64,000 nucleotides of DNA, taken from NCBI RefSeq assembly GCF_037038585.1, contig NC_092521.1:74192898-74256897 (forward strand), written 5' to 3'. The translations under genes were made by a program, and so were the position numbers. The notes under the pieces are model-generated. The model saw only the letters and a program-made list of their open reading frames with translations. It made no database searches and was not told the DNA's origin. The stretch is from Patagioenas fasciata. Taxonomy: Eukaryota > Chordata > Aves > Columbiformes > Columbidae. Below, piece after piece: positions 12,601 to 27,600 of this stretch (the first letter of the stretch is position 1; the number at the start of each line of letters is the position of its first letter).

Positions 12601-15600
12601 GGGTTTGCTGCATTCCAGCCTAGTTCATTTGAATGTATCTAAGTGGCCTATGAGCTTTATGCTGTCTTTCACAAATCAACACTGATATGCTGCAGCTGGC
12701 ATAGATATAGTACAATTTACTTCAACAATTCTATCTATTATAAAGCTGCTATAACATGGTCACCTTGCATGTGGAACACATAGAACATACGTAAGACATA
12801 GCGTGAATATAATAGTGTGACTATATTACTTTACCTATTGGTCACTTTCATATTAACGTTCAAATATATACATCTGTCTTGTGGGAGCTTTGGAAAAGAA
12901 AATAGATTCTCAAAAGTTCCACTGAAGGATAGGTATTGGCTAAAATTGCTTTATTTTGCCCTATGAAATCTGTTCTCTCTGTTTATTGTTCCCTTTGCAG
13001 ACAGTTTTTCTTATTTGATAATTTTCTATGCTGTAACACTTATTTTTTTGTGTTTGTTTGTCTTTTTTTTTTTTGTTTGTTTTTTGTCTCTGCAGTTCTA
13101 TGCAACACTTGGAACCACACCTTGCTGCTCCTTTGACAAACTGTTAGAACTGGGTCCTATTTGTAAGTCTTTACCGCTACTTTCTTAAACTGCAGATACC
13201 AGTTTAAGCCACGTTGAGCCATTTCCAAGTCATTGTGCAGTGTCAGTGTCCAAAACCAGTAAGGCTGCTTATAGATGAGATCTTCAGTTACAGTTTTCTT
13301 TCTAACATGAGGCCAAACAGCAAGCTTGCATTCTCAAACTGTTAAACAGTAGAGAGGACAAAAAACCCTCAAGGGTTTCGTTGTTTTGGGTTTTTTTTTT
13401 TTGGAAGGTGTATGTTAGGACATTATCAGTTAGAACTTACTGTAAGTGCTTCAGTTTGTAACATTTTTCTTCAAGCCTGTTTCCCTAACAGTACATTTAA
13501 GGCAGTGGTGAAGATCAGGAACAAGCTGAACTCCAATGTTCCTCTGCACCAAGTGTTTCCTTTCTGTCTGGATCTAACGACCATTAAATGCAGGGAAATA
13601 TGCTCCAAAAATCCGTGTGTAATCTCCTTAATCCTTCCTCTCCCTTCCCCAATTTCCTTCCTCATGCAAGAAAACAGGACAGGTACCAGGGTGTTTGATA
13701 CAGTGGTTGAGCCCTGGGCTCTTCATAATATTTCTGTTCTATCTGTTGCGCCAGCTTTGATCTGCGGTAAGGCCTGGTCAAAACAGCTCATTTGCTAGCT
13801 GATAACAATGGAACAGAACTGCACCGTATCTAGTCAAGTGTACATTTAGAACAGGAAATGTATAGCTACAAGCAATTGGAAGCAGCCTCACAGGAACATG
13901 GAACGATTTGATGTTCTGTTAATTTATTCAGGTGGGGTCTAAAACATTAGGGGTTTGTGAGGTGGTGACTTGCTCTGGGAGATTTCCTGCCCTTCAGCAT
14001 AAACTCCAGAGTCTCAGTTTCTCTCAGTCCTCCTTTCTGAAAAGTTTTCTAGTAGTCTGCTTAGCAGCTAGAGGTTGTTCTGCTGTTCAGGTTATTCCTG
14101 TAGACCTGACCTAATAAAATAGTGATACCAATACTTTTAGGAACAGCAACCAATCCTGTGTGTTTCACCACTTGCTCTCAATGATTTCTTATTAGTGAAG
14201 CAGAAACCAGCAGAAGATTTATGTACTACTCAAATCACAAGTCTCATGGTAGCTTTTTGGCGTGCAGGTGAATTTTCATCTTAATATACGTGAGCAGTAC
14301 TCCCATAAAATAAAAGCAATATCTCAAACCAAGTGTATCTAAAGATAAATAATCAGTTGAACTTCAAACATGTTCTCAAATAAACCTATGTCCTGGATGT
14401 TATGAATAATGTTTTGGTAACTTTTTCCAGACAGTTATGCATAAATAAAATGTAGTTCACAAGAATGCCAATTCCGGTATGAAAATGGTACCTAATTGCA
14501 GATCTGAATATGGAAATGTATGTGGAAATAACCATCAGAATTATTTTGTGACCAGTGTAAAAATCTTATGTGGGCTTCAGTCATCAACTCAGAGACCAAA
14601 ATTTTTACCATGTGCATTAATACAGATGACGTATAGCAGAGTGTGAATACAAAATTAGAGAGAATATATGGGAGGCTTATATGCTAAAATATTTTTGTAG
14701 AAACCATTCAGTGACTAATCAAAACTAGCGCTTTCCTAGACTTCCAAAACTTGCTTTTGCATACGTGTTTCAGTCCTTGAAATAGTTTGCTGCAGATAGT
14801 TCAAAAGCATGTGCATGCACATCTATCAACATGTAAAACATACTGTTTAGAAACCCAGATGGTAGAAACATTTGATCTCTTAATTTAATTTTAAATTGGG
14901 AAAATAATGACATCAAAGAAAAATCTATCAGGTAATTGGTTTCATGCAAATTAAAAGGGTTTTTTAATCAGCTGTTTATTTCCCCTTTAGTTACCTTTTT
15001 TGTTTTGTTATTTTTAGGCAATAAGGAAAATATTTGGATGCATATTGATGCAGCCTATGCTGGGAGTGCATTCATCTGCCCTGAATTCAGGCATCTTTTA
15101 AATGGAGTAGAGGTGAATGAAGTGTTTCTTCTATAGCAGCCTGCCTGTATATTCTATTATATCTTTTTTTTTTTTTTTTTTTTTTTTTTCTGGGAATATA
15201 CAAGTTACCACAGAAAGTAAAAGTTTGTAATTTGGAATAGAAAGTAGTCATGAATCAACAGAGTCTTGCAAAATAGAAAGACGAGTTTTTTCAAAAAAGG
15301 CATGTTTATAATTCCCTAACTCTACATTACGCGGGGGGGAAAAAAAAAAAAGGAAAGATGAACAAACTCATGAGCTCAATATGTCTGATATTTTGCTTTC
15401 ATCCTGGAAATCATATAGGATGCAGCCAGTAGCTATATCTCAAACAGACAGGGTTTAATAACCAAGAGAACTAAATGAAATATTCCCCCAACAGCACCCC
15501 TGCTCCTTTTCCCCCGCTCGCTGAGCTACTTGGCGTTCAGTTGCTCAGATAGGAACACTTCAATTTCCTGCTGCTCCCTCAGACAGTCAGATAAGTCCAT

Positions 15601-18600
15601 GTCTTCCATGTCAGTGGAGAAAATATTGCTGTTTGGTAAAGCCAGAAGTTCAAACACAGCACTGATATGCAGTGGCTAATGAGGAAAGGGAGGGAAAACC
15701 CCCTCACAAATAAAGCATTTCTTTCTGAGTCCTTTTTTTTTTTTTAATCAGCAAATGAAGCTGCTTGTAATTTTCTGTGGGGGAGTATTTTTAAAATTAT
15801 CGTTATTGGTTCCTGAAGGAGATGAAGCAGCATCCCTTGTCTGGGCCAGCATTTGTCACGAGAGTAAATAATTAACAACCACGAGTAGGTTTCCTACCTT
15901 ACATAGTACAGTGAGATAGATAGACAGACAGAAGATAATTTTCACATCAAGTGAAATGGACCTGTTACATGATTTATAAACATCTATTGTGAATGCTTAT
16001 TCTATGTTGGTTTTTCTTTTGACTTAGGTGAAAAAATGACTTCTACTAAAGGAAAACACCCTGTCAGGAAAGTAAAAAAAAAAACACAAAAACAAAACCC
16101 AAACCACTAATTTCCTGGTCAGTTGTAGTTTTATGAATGAATGCAATATGCAGATTCTGAACTAAAGATATGATTTGTCTCTAAGCATGAGTTTTGTGTG
16201 TATGTGTTTAATATTCCTGGAGATCAAAAGCTTAGTGAGCTGTTTTTGGAAAGTGGGATATGAACCACAGGTGATGTTCCTGAGTATGCAGTCTTCTTTT
16301 CAGTTTACACCCAGATATGTACTTTACCATAACATATGTATCTAAAAAATATAACTGTTACCAAATTCTCAATATGTTGATAATACTAATAGTCTGTCTG
16401 CACTTCTAACTTGAATTACAGCACCCAAATAAATGAAGATTTAATAACAATAATTATTAAGCAAGGTGATGTCAGCATGAATATTATCTATAAAGCCCCA
16501 ATTCGGGAATTCATTTGCAGATAAGGTGTACTCAGACAATTTGAGAAACTTGTATTGTTAGCACATGGATCCTTCTCTCTTTCATAATTTTGGTTTTTAT
16601 TTATTCATTCTCAGTTTGCGGATTCATTTATGTTTAATCCTCACAAATGGCTCCTAGTGAATTTTGACTGCTCTACTATGTGTTAAGCATGACAGTAAAA
16701 GAAAACTTTACAGGAGACAAAAATCCCATGTTAAATTATTCTGCCTTCCTAGCAGTAGACATTTATTTACATTTTTCGATTGAAATGAGGAGTTCTGGAT
16801 AGCTTTAACTCTTGTAAATTATTTACAAAATTCACTCTTTCATTTAATCCATGTTTCAAAAAAATAGAGGTTAAAAATAGGCCTGAGGTCTGCCTTATGT
16901 TCCAGAGAGGGGGAAATCCTGAAAAGTCTGCAGGTTCATACTTGCTCCATTTGGGACATAAATGAAAAACTTAAATCAAGTATGTTAATATGCAGTGAAG
17001 AGCATGCTAGCCAGAGCCTTCTCTTCTTTTCCATAAGATTTCTTCTTGTTTGAACCTTGATTCAAAAGCCTACTAAAAGTGCTTGGGATTTGGCTGATGA
17101 AAAGCATTTGTTTTCAAAAAGAGACTGAATTTCAGTTTCCCCAGATGACTGTAGAGATGACTTTTTGATATAAAAAGACACCAAAGTAGAAACTAGTAGA
17201 CATAATTTCAAGCAAACTATCATAGGTGTAATAATAACAGTAACATCTAGAACCTAGTGTCTACCAGTGCCGTAACTAATTGTATTATTAGCAAAACAGC
17301 TACTCAGTAAATGCAGACTATTTATCAAAATAAAATGTTAATTTCAGTTATAATAGAACAAAACTTGTAAAAAATAAAAAATAAAAAAAAAAAAGGAAAA
17401 ACTGAGTGTTAAGGCTCTAAAACATCATCCGGAAATATGTCACCTTATTTCAAAGAAGAAATGTGGAACAGTGATCTCTCAGTTGCCTTTGGTTAACCTT
17501 CAACCTCTTAAAAATCCTTAGAAAAGCTGGCTCTTGCACAAATATGTATATTATTCAGATAATACATTACATTTTTGAATTTAAGAATTTTCCCAATGTA
17601 CTCCTTAGAGTAAGTGGCTTACATTTGGATTCTGATTCATCAGTAGTTACAGTGATTAACCCAAGACTCCAGTTGATAGGTACCTCCTAACTAGCTGTCT
17701 GGTCTGTACATGGAAAGAGGGAGAAAATTGGTAGTGTCTCACTTCTCTTTCTTATCACTCCAAGACATAGTTAACAAAGGAGCTACTCAGAAATGAGAAA
17801 ATACACCATCATTCTCTTCAATGTTTGTAGGACAGTTAGGGCCCAGAGTCTAGTTCCTATCAGCTTAATTTCTCGGTAAGTCTGCTTTCCACTGGAACCT
17901 GTGGAACTGTATTAAAAGTGGTTTACCTGGCTTTCCAGGAAGACAAGGTATAGACAATCACACCATCTGGAAAGACTTGGGAAGGTATTTTTTGTTTCTC
18001 TCTCTCTTTTTTTTTTTTTTTTTCTTTAAATAGGCCATTGCAGAAATGTTGATTTTCACATGTAGGATGATTCCATTACAATGAATCTCTAGAGACCTTG
18101 CATCATGTCTCCTCACTCAAAGCAAAACTTCACAATTGTAGCCATTCAGGCTCCATTTCAGCAAGGCATTATTCACTGAATAAAGAATGAAGTATACACT
18201 TAAACTCTTTGACTTGAAGCCAAACCCATTGTCCAACTATGTCTAAGACCCATGTCCAAAATTCACCTCTCTTATCAACTGTAACGCTGCCTGAAAAGGT
18301 GAAATGGAACAATAAATGATTAGGGAACCTGGTGAGAAAAAGTAGCTGTGAAGAATGCTTAGTCCTCTTTGGATCCATGAGAAGTATTAACCACGGTGTT
18401 GTCTTAAGACAGAAAGAGCTCTGTAAACAGTGAACTCCATTTCAGAATCACATTAAGCTGAGACCCATTGATGGACAGGCTTCTAAATCACTCAGGCTCC
18501 TCAGTTCCTTCTCCAATAAACATTTCCATTTCTTTTCTGCCAGCTAATTAAGATGACCTAGCCATTAGATCTGTAATTTAATTATTTAACTACTTAGTGC

Positions 18601-21600
18601 AAGATGTAGCACTGGTACTGTTGGGGATTTTGAGGCAATTTCATTATAAAGCTTTTGTAAAACGTTCTCAGGCTTCTCAATGTACAGAAAAGAGCAGTCA
18701 ACTTCCTATAAAAAAGCAACTTAAGATTACCACTCTGTGAGGGTTATATTTTCCATATTCAAATTCAAGGGTCCTTTGGAGACTGTGCCGTGACGCTACC
18801 AGTCAGTCTTGCCTGACTTGTTTAATTGGTGCTCTGGAATATTATGAAATAGGAGAAAGTGTCTTCTTTCAGAGAGAGTGAAAATGATCATCTACTTCTG
18901 TTACTCTTTTCAAGATTCAAGTGTTAACTTTTGATTGGGAAGGTTAGTTGTATATGGAACGAACTACTGAAACATGAAAATACCAAAGTAGATGAATGTA
19001 TCAAATAAATTACAGTAGAACAAATTAGGGTTTGTTCACAACATCTACCATAATGAAACCTGTGTTCAGATAGTAGTTTCTTCCTTTTGTCCACCAGATA
19101 CTTCCAACACACAAATACATTATTAATTGTTTTTATTGAGAGTATTTGGAATTATTCTACCTGTCTCTCCCTTCCTGATTTCTGTTTTTTTCTTTTTCTG
19201 CTTCTGTAAGCACCAAGATTTCTAGAGGTGAGTCAATCTTTCATGTGCTATCAGGGAACTATTTTGGTTGGAAAAGACTTTAAAGATGATAAAATCTAAG
19301 TGAATCATTAAACCAGCAAAATCTTGCTATCACCCACTGGCAAAATGTAGTTTATTCCTTCTAAAAGGCTTTTGATATTCAGTCAGTTACACCACCCACA
19401 AGCTGGCAATAGGAAGGACACTTCAGTTTCACCTTGTGCTGTAGTATGTCAGTCAGTACTCATGTATTGGACCCAACCAAGGGCATAGTGGTACAAGAGG
19501 GGAGCCCAAGTCTGGAGGGGGTGGCTTGTCCCTACCAGTGGCTGCCAGACAGATCATATCCAGCACCTCCAAAGACTCAGTGCATCTGCACTCCGTGTCT
19601 ACAAAGCCACAGCTCTTCTCACACAGCTTTGTACTGCAGTAATTTCAAGGCAACTTCTGTTGACTGCAAACATGAACATTGCTCCAGCTAGTCGCACATT
19701 CTGGTGTGAGTGTCTATCACCATAAAAAGATCCTCTGTGTCTGTATCTTGTCTGTTTTTAAATATGCAGTCGTGCAGTTATGCTGCCTATTCCTGCTGAG
19801 CCTTGCACTTCACTACTTGTAAGTACAGTAATGACACAGCTGTGGAAAAGCACTGAAAATGGCACAGGCTGTGCTCAGGAAATACTCCAGTTTAAACACA
19901 TTCAATTGCCCTTCACTTCTTCACATTTTATTCCTTTTTTTTTTTTTTCTTTCCCTTTCTTACACAGGGTGAAAAAAAGATCTGATGTAACAAGTGTCTT
20001 TAAATTGGAACCTCTTTACCTGCAGCATCAGCATCAGGACTCCGGTAATTTTGTAATTAAGTGAGATTGTTATTATTTTGTTTGCACGCCAATATTTAAT
20101 GGGAAAAAAGAATTTATGATCAAAACTGAAATTCTTAAATCTACAGAAGTTGTTTAGGAATTTACTTCCATTTCCATTTACTTCCGTTTACCACTGACTC
20201 TTCTTAGAAGCGTTGAGAGAATTCTTAATCATCTTTTGATAGTCATATAAACATTTTGGCTGCTGTGTATGGAGTCCCTTCACCTGCCTTTGCCAACATC
20301 TCTTTCTCCAGAATGGTTTCAGGATCTGGTTTGTTTTTAGAGTTTCTGAGGTCTGTGACCTTTTCTCTTATCTATGCATGTGAGCTCTGATTCAGTTTTT
20401 CAAATATCCCTGTCAAGACCAAACACTCCCTGAAACCACGCAGCAAAAGTGAGCTGTGTTTGATACCTCTGCTCTGGTTTGAATTAAAGCAATCTGGGAC
20501 ATTATCCGGTTGCTCCCGTGATCTTACAGTGATTGCAGAGGGAGGTATGTTCAGACTGCCTGCCCAGTACAAAATGCTCACGAAAGCTATTCACAAAACG
20601 CTGGCAAAGAACCAACAAATCTTAGGCCCTGCACAAATCACCTTAATGGATTAGTGTCGCTCCATGCACACACCTGGCAACTGCAGAGCGGCATTTGCCA
20701 TCCTAAAGATGGTTCTTACATATTTAGTTAATAACTGATCTACTGTGGAGAAGGTCACAGCAGCGCAGTGTCAGCATGTGGTGCAAGTTCCCTCATAACT
20801 TTCTCTAGAGGGTCAATCACAAGTGGATGCTCTTACCCTTTAGTCTTCTATTTTTCCCAGAACTGCTGCTGCTGATCTGTGTTCAGAAGCGTATCCCAAG
20901 TATTTTTCTGTCTACTATGGTTATGATCTTATTGACATTTAAGTTAATACCATCCAGAATTCCATCGTTCACTAAAAAGCCCTGGGAAAAATACATTCTT
21001 GCTGCTTAATTCTGAACTAGCAGATATTTTGCTTTTTATTCCTTTACTGCATTTCTAGGAATGCAAATATAGAGCAGTGCAATAAACAGGAAAATGTAGT
21101 AACTCTGGAGCTGAGGTTCACCCTCCAAAGGACTAGAATTGCTGAAGAAAATATATGTACACTGCTTTTTTGTTTTATAAAATGAAAAATACAAGTTATG
21201 GCAAATGTACTTAAGTCACTAGCTTTTACTTAACATGAAAAATATTTAGGAAAAAAACTTCTACCTTAACTTAAGTGAAAATATGTTCATGTGACTACTG
21301 ACAGTGCAGATCTAAGAATCACAGAATCAGAATAGTTTTGATTGGAAAAGACTTTTAAGATCATAAAGTCCAACTGGTAACCTAGGATTTTCAAGTCCAC
21401 CTCTAACCCATGTCCCAAGAACCTCATCTACATGTCTTATAAACACCTCCAGGGATGTTGACTCAATCACTTCCCTGGGCAGCCTGTTCCAGTGCCTGAC
21501 AACCCTTTCTGTGAAGAACATTTTCCTAACACCCAATCTAAATATCCCCTTGTACAACTTGAGGCCATTTCCTCTTGTTCTATCACTTGCTTCTTGGAAG

Positions 21601-24600
21601 AAGAGACCAACACCCTCCATACTACAACCTCCTTTCAGGCAGTTGTAGAGAGCAATAAGGTCTCTCCTCAGCCTCCTTTTCTCCAGGATAAACAACCCCA
21701 GGTCCCTCAGCTGCTCCTTATAAGATGTGCACTTCATCAGCTTTGTTGCCCTTCTTTGGATGCACTCCAGCACCTCAATATCTTTCTTGCAGTGAAGGGC
21801 CCAAAACTGAACACAGAATTTGAGGTGTGGCCTTATCAGTGCTGAGTTCAGGGGGACAATCCCTTCCCTAATCCTGCTGGCCACACTACTTCTGATACAA
21901 GCTGTTAGCCTTCTTGGCCTCCTTAGGTCTTCCCAAGGTTAAACAACACCAGAAGAAAATCAAACCTTTCTCAAAACTAGGTGCTTTCAGTGAAGCCACC
22001 TAGTTGACCTGCAATCTTTATCTCCCCAGTTGGATAATAAGTTGTTCAGCCTTTGTCTTGCCTTCAGAAGCTGTGAAAGTATTTTATTAAGTCTGGTCAT
22101 AATGATTCCCAATAGATCACTTGAGCACCAGCAGTTTAGTGATGCTAAATTTTTCTGCAGTCTGTTCCCATTTGATATCTATTTTCCAAAGAGCTAGACT
22201 ACACTTTTCAAATGCAAATGCCTCTAGTTAAACTGTTAAATCAAACACACACTTATGCTTTCAATAAAATTAGCCAAATTTGCAGAGGTGCTAGGCTGTT
22301 ACAATCCCTGTTCATTCCTTTGTGATTTATGGGACATCAGCGCTCCTGGAAACATGAATTGTCTCATGCAGGATCTTATTTTCTGAGTAGGTCTAAGAAT
22401 TCCCATCACGGTTTACAAGGCTGATGAAGCAGCATTTTTGAATTTGCTCTTCTCTCACTCAAGAATTTAAGTGAGCAGAAAAATATCTCTATCTGTGAGC
22501 AATTACTCTTAATAACCATCTGGCAATTATGTGTGCCCCCAAGGGGAAAGTCTTTATTTTTGTCATTAATTATAATTTTATGTGATTTGCACATCACACC
22601 AGGAAGATTATACTAGTTTGCCTGGCAACCCAGGATCTAGGTCAGATTCTAGTGGCGGTCTGGAAGAATGCAGCTTTACACTCTGTTGTGAACGCCACTT
22701 ACGCTCCCACAATGCAATTCCTCCTGGCCAGATACAGATGTGAGACTAAGGCCTGTAATCAAGGCCTCATCATTGACTGCATTCTGCTCCACAGCTTGTG
22801 AAAGGTGTTGTTGTGGATCATTAGACACAGCCCCTTACAGGAATGTAGGATTATTTATCTATCACCAGTTGCTTTACTCTCTTTGCTACTAGTCCTGCAG
22901 CCATCAAGTAAAAATGGCTGCTACAATGCAGAAGAATACGAATGTTATAAAATTAACTTGTTACTGAGCTGAGACAACCAGGTTCATTTCCTAAAGTCCA
23001 CAGATGGGAGCAAATGGAATAATCACAATTTAATCTACCACTTCTTCTCCTTACAAGAGGAAAACACCATTTTTAGTCCATTGTCTACACAGGATCTGAA
23101 GTACAACAGAAAGGAAAACTGTGTTTCTTCTTGTGAAAACTGTTTAACTTGTTACTGGTATATTCTGACCAGCTAAGGAATGAAGCTCACTTACAAGCAC
23201 CTCCACTTATTGTGCTGCCAGGTATCCTACTAGGTGTTTAGTGCTCCTGTTGACACTGATGATGCTGAACTTGGTAGCAAACATAAAGTACAGCAAAGAT
23301 ATAGCTTTTTAATAGCGTTAGAATGATTATAGGTTTTGGCTGTTGTGATGAAGCAATATGAACATTTTTCTCTTTAACTTCTAGGCCTTGTAACAGATTA
23401 TCGGGTAAGTACAGCATCAATGTAATAACTCACACTATTACTTGTGTGCACTGATATGTCTGGGACTTTTATTTTCTCTTACTATAATAGACCTCAAAAC
23501 TTGATGTTTATTTCCAGGAAGGATGCAGCTTGCTAAATTTGTAGAGTTCTGCAAGCCAAAACTGTGAATTCTATCTTTTTGAAAGGAATCGTTTAAAAGC
23601 AGAAATCATCTTGCGTGGGTAACATCTCAAGGTTTAAGCAGTAGAAGGAAATGTCCTAAAGATTTTTTTCCATAATGAAGTAAATAATACATTTTTTAAA
23701 ATGCACTTGTGTTTCAACATTTAACCAATAAAATCACTGTTGTTTTGAAATGGAAAATGAGCCAGTCATTGTAGATGTGAGCCCCACAACTGTAAGCAAC
23801 CTGAGCTTCAAGGAGAATTCAGGATGCACAAAGAAAATTTGATTTGCCTTGTGACCCTACCATTCTGACACCAACATCCTTTTCTAATTTTCATTTGAAA
23901 AAATTAAATATGAAGCAGTCACACAGTGAATTAACCAGGATTGGACATTTCTATTACCAATTGACCCACCTCCAGCAACTGCCTGTAGGATGTGGCAATG
24001 TGAAACATCTCAAATCATCGCAGAATGTACTATTTCTGCAGCATCACTGCAGTGGTGATTTCTAACATGGGTGCCCTCCCTTCTCCTTGCCTTGCAGCAC
24101 TGGCAAATCCCCCTGGGCAGGCGGTTCCGCTCCCTGAAGCTCTGGTTTGTTCTTAGGATGTACGGGGTCAGGGGACTGCAGGAGCACATCCGCAAGGTGA
24201 CTGCGATTTGCTTTCTTGGGTAACCCGTGGTGGGAGGGCAAGGGAAAATGAACTTTTTATCACTGTACTAGGCTACCATTACAGTTTCTAGTGGGTTTCT
24301 CTCTCACATCAGATTTCTGGAGACTACAATTATTTTAATATGATGCCAAGTTTTTAAGTAGCACTAAATCTCTCACTGGGAAAAGAGAAGGTTGGAAACC
24401 CCATATTAATTCATGGTCTTTTATCAGGCTGATTTGCAAAGGTCAGTATTTACATTCAAAAAGTTCCCTCTTTCCCTGTCTCCAGGACATTTCCCCAACT
24501 ATCCAGCCCAAAAATGCTTGCTGTGCTATAATCAGAAAATCTAGGAAGATTTGTCCAGTGTTTATAGATTGCTAGTCAGTCTTCTTTTGCACAAGTAGGT

Positions 24601-27600
24601 GGTACTTACAGAGTAATTTGAGATTTTCAACAGTGATGAGCTTCTAACAATATAGAAGGAAAAAAACACTGCATATCCTTAAGAAGCCACACTATTTGCT
24701 GTGTGATTGGCAAGCTTCTACATGGAAGACTAAAGATATCTGCAATAATCTCTTCATGAACTGTCACAAGAAAACTGTTAGTCTCTTTCTTTTTTTCTTT
24801 TTTTCCCCCTCTCTCTCTTAAATTAGAATGTTTTAAGAAAAAGATGTTTGTTATGTTTGCAGCCTTAAGGTCTTCATCAAAATGACTAGATGTAACCTGG
24901 CATTTACTTTTGCTCAGAAAGGCATTTAGGAACTAAAATATTCCTGGGAGACGAGAATGTGTGACTTGGATTTAGATGCAGTAACTTCTTTTCTTTTCCA
25001 AACCTTCCAGTTATGCACTCCATTCCCACATAGCACATAATATTTACTTACCTATGGCAAAGTACAGGCTTTAAAGCAGTGGTAAAGGGAAGGACAGTCA
25101 TCTCTGAGGGATGTGGGGAATGAAAAATACAGATTTTGGAGGTAAGTCCCAAAACCACAGAGGAGATGTCAGAAGATAACAAAACCAACAGCAGCGGTCT
25201 TCTGGGCGGATTGCAAATGAAAGTCAGTATAAATGTGACATCCAGATGGCTTATTTGTAAATGGCCCGTTTGCAAACTGCTTGACTGCGTATCATGCCTT
25301 TGTCAGTTTGAGTGTCCTCCAAGAGCTCAGAAATAATCTGAGAAATTTAGCAGTTAATATTTTTGTATGTGATCCCCACAAGTATTCAAACTCAGACAAA
25401 TCCTCCTTAGGACCAGCAGAAATCAATGTACTGCATCCTTCTTTCTTCACTGAGGATAATGAATTCCATTACAAATTAACAGCAGAGATTGAGAAACTGG
25501 AAATGTATAGTACAGCAATGCCAGAGAAAGTGTTTCAGCTGGGGAGTGGTGCAGTCCAAGTGACTCTCAAGAAGACTCTTTTGTCAGTGTGTAGTGGGAT
25601 GTGAGCTAAGGCAGGCAGAGAGTTGAAATCTATAGGAGGAAACATATGAAGTGATTAAGGCTAGGCAGGTATGCTGATTTGCATACATACATTAATGTAC
25701 CCTGATGCTTCAGAGAATCTCCCCTCAATCAGAACTTATTTTAGTTTTTAAAGGCTTCGATTTGTGTTTTACTGACTATTCTCTATTTTTCATAGCTTTT
25801 ATTTCTTTCAAATCCCTGAAAAATCCTTCAGTGCAAAGAGTGAGACATAGAAAAATAAATACCAGAGTTCTTTGGGTTTTTTTACAAACTACAAGCAGTA
25901 AACCAAATCTTATTTTTTTGTTGTTTTATTTAGTACTTACTCATGGAAATTAAATTCAGTTGCTGATTGCATTCAGAAGAACAGTTGTGAGATTCTCATC
26001 TTCTTGAACATGATTTTTTTCATGGCTTTGTTTTCCAAGACCTAGGACATGCAGTGTGAAATGTTGTGGAACTGTGTAAAAGACGTCAGTTTGGTTAAGG
26101 CTATAGAACATGAGAAAGGAGGAGACAGTATAAGATGATTGTGACACATGTGAATATTTCACATATGTTTTCCATATGCTTAAAAATAATTGTTCTGTCT
26201 TGGTGTCCAATTTTTAAACAGGTTGGCTGAGGTTCACTGTCCTCTTTCCTGATTATACTGCTACCACTTTGCAATGGAAACTGAGCACCCAGGTCAGAGG
26301 AGTGAGCACGTTCCATCCTTCTTCACATTGACTCTCCTATTAAGTGAACTGTTTTAAAAAGCATATCTTTCCAGCTTATTTTGCACTGCAATCATGATGA
26401 TTTTCTCCAAATACCTCTGTGCACCGGCCCCTTTCCCCACAAGAAGTTTTAGACTCTTCAGCCATTCTCAACCAAAACTGAGAGAGGTAGATGGCCTAAA
26501 GAAGAATTACAATAATTATTTACTATTAATCTGGTATCATGACAGTTATAAAACCATGCTGAAATGATTTATGAAGAAACAGACTAGTATGTCTAATATA
26601 GTAATGGATCAATATGAACTCTGAAAGTAATAAATAGGATGTAAGTTAACATAAACAGATGGCAACATGTAAAAATTACCACATAGCAGATGAGGGAACT
26701 GAGAAAAAAGATTAGAAATGGAAACAATTTAGGACATCTTTTCTACTGATGAATCAAATCTATACAACACAGATATTATCTTTCCCTTCTCAGCACATCA
26801 GGCTGTCACATCAGTTTGAAGATTTAGTCCTTCAGGATGAAAGATTTGAGATCTGTGCTGAGATTGTCTTGGGACTAGTCTGTTTTCGGCTGAAGGTAAG
26901 GCAGCTGAGACCTCCTATGTCTTCTGTCATGTTTTATAGCAACAGAATAACCTGCAATAGAACATAGTCTTTGTAGCTAATAGACTTAATTATTTTTTAA
27001 GGAAAGTAGTGGGAGTTCATGTAAATTAAAGCAGATTAAGGAAAGAAGCTTAACAATTTTGTTAAAAATTAATCATATGCTTAAGGACAAACAAATGGTC
27101 TTAGTCTACACAGTCATACACAATTACTGTTATATGTTTCATGGATTTGATGAAGTTTATTATTTTAATATATTAATATTTTCCTAGACATTTGTATGTG
27201 ATGTGTGTGTATGTGTGTGAATTAGATGTTTCTTGTCAACTTAATTTTATGTGTGTGTATTTAATGTATAATTACATGCATATTTATATATATAATGACT
27301 ATCATGGATGAAGACTAGAATAGTAAACTTTTAAAAAGTTTTCTTTCAAGAATACATTTTCATTTATAAAATCCTACAGTCAGACTGGACAAACTGGAGC
27401 ACAATCTGAGTAAGAACAGGTTGCATAGGAAGCCGCATTTCCAGCTGCCCTTGGCCCTGGTCTCCTTTTATTTGCTGAACATGATCCTTCGGCCCCTCTT
27501 GGCCTTTCATTCCCCAAAATCTCTGTAAGTGCCAAACTCCTTGACGTAGAGGCCTCCCCCAACAGGAACTAGAGAACCCACTCTGCACTCATGGCATAAG

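Noticed and set aside
13412-13798. 128-codon + strand frame in a DDC intron
   Set aside because: No similarity, no splice borders, and an open - strand frame overlaps it.
19252-19430. Longer CR1 element beyond the short tail
   Set aside because: Only the first ~50 bp match the CR1 tail; the rest is not recognisable.
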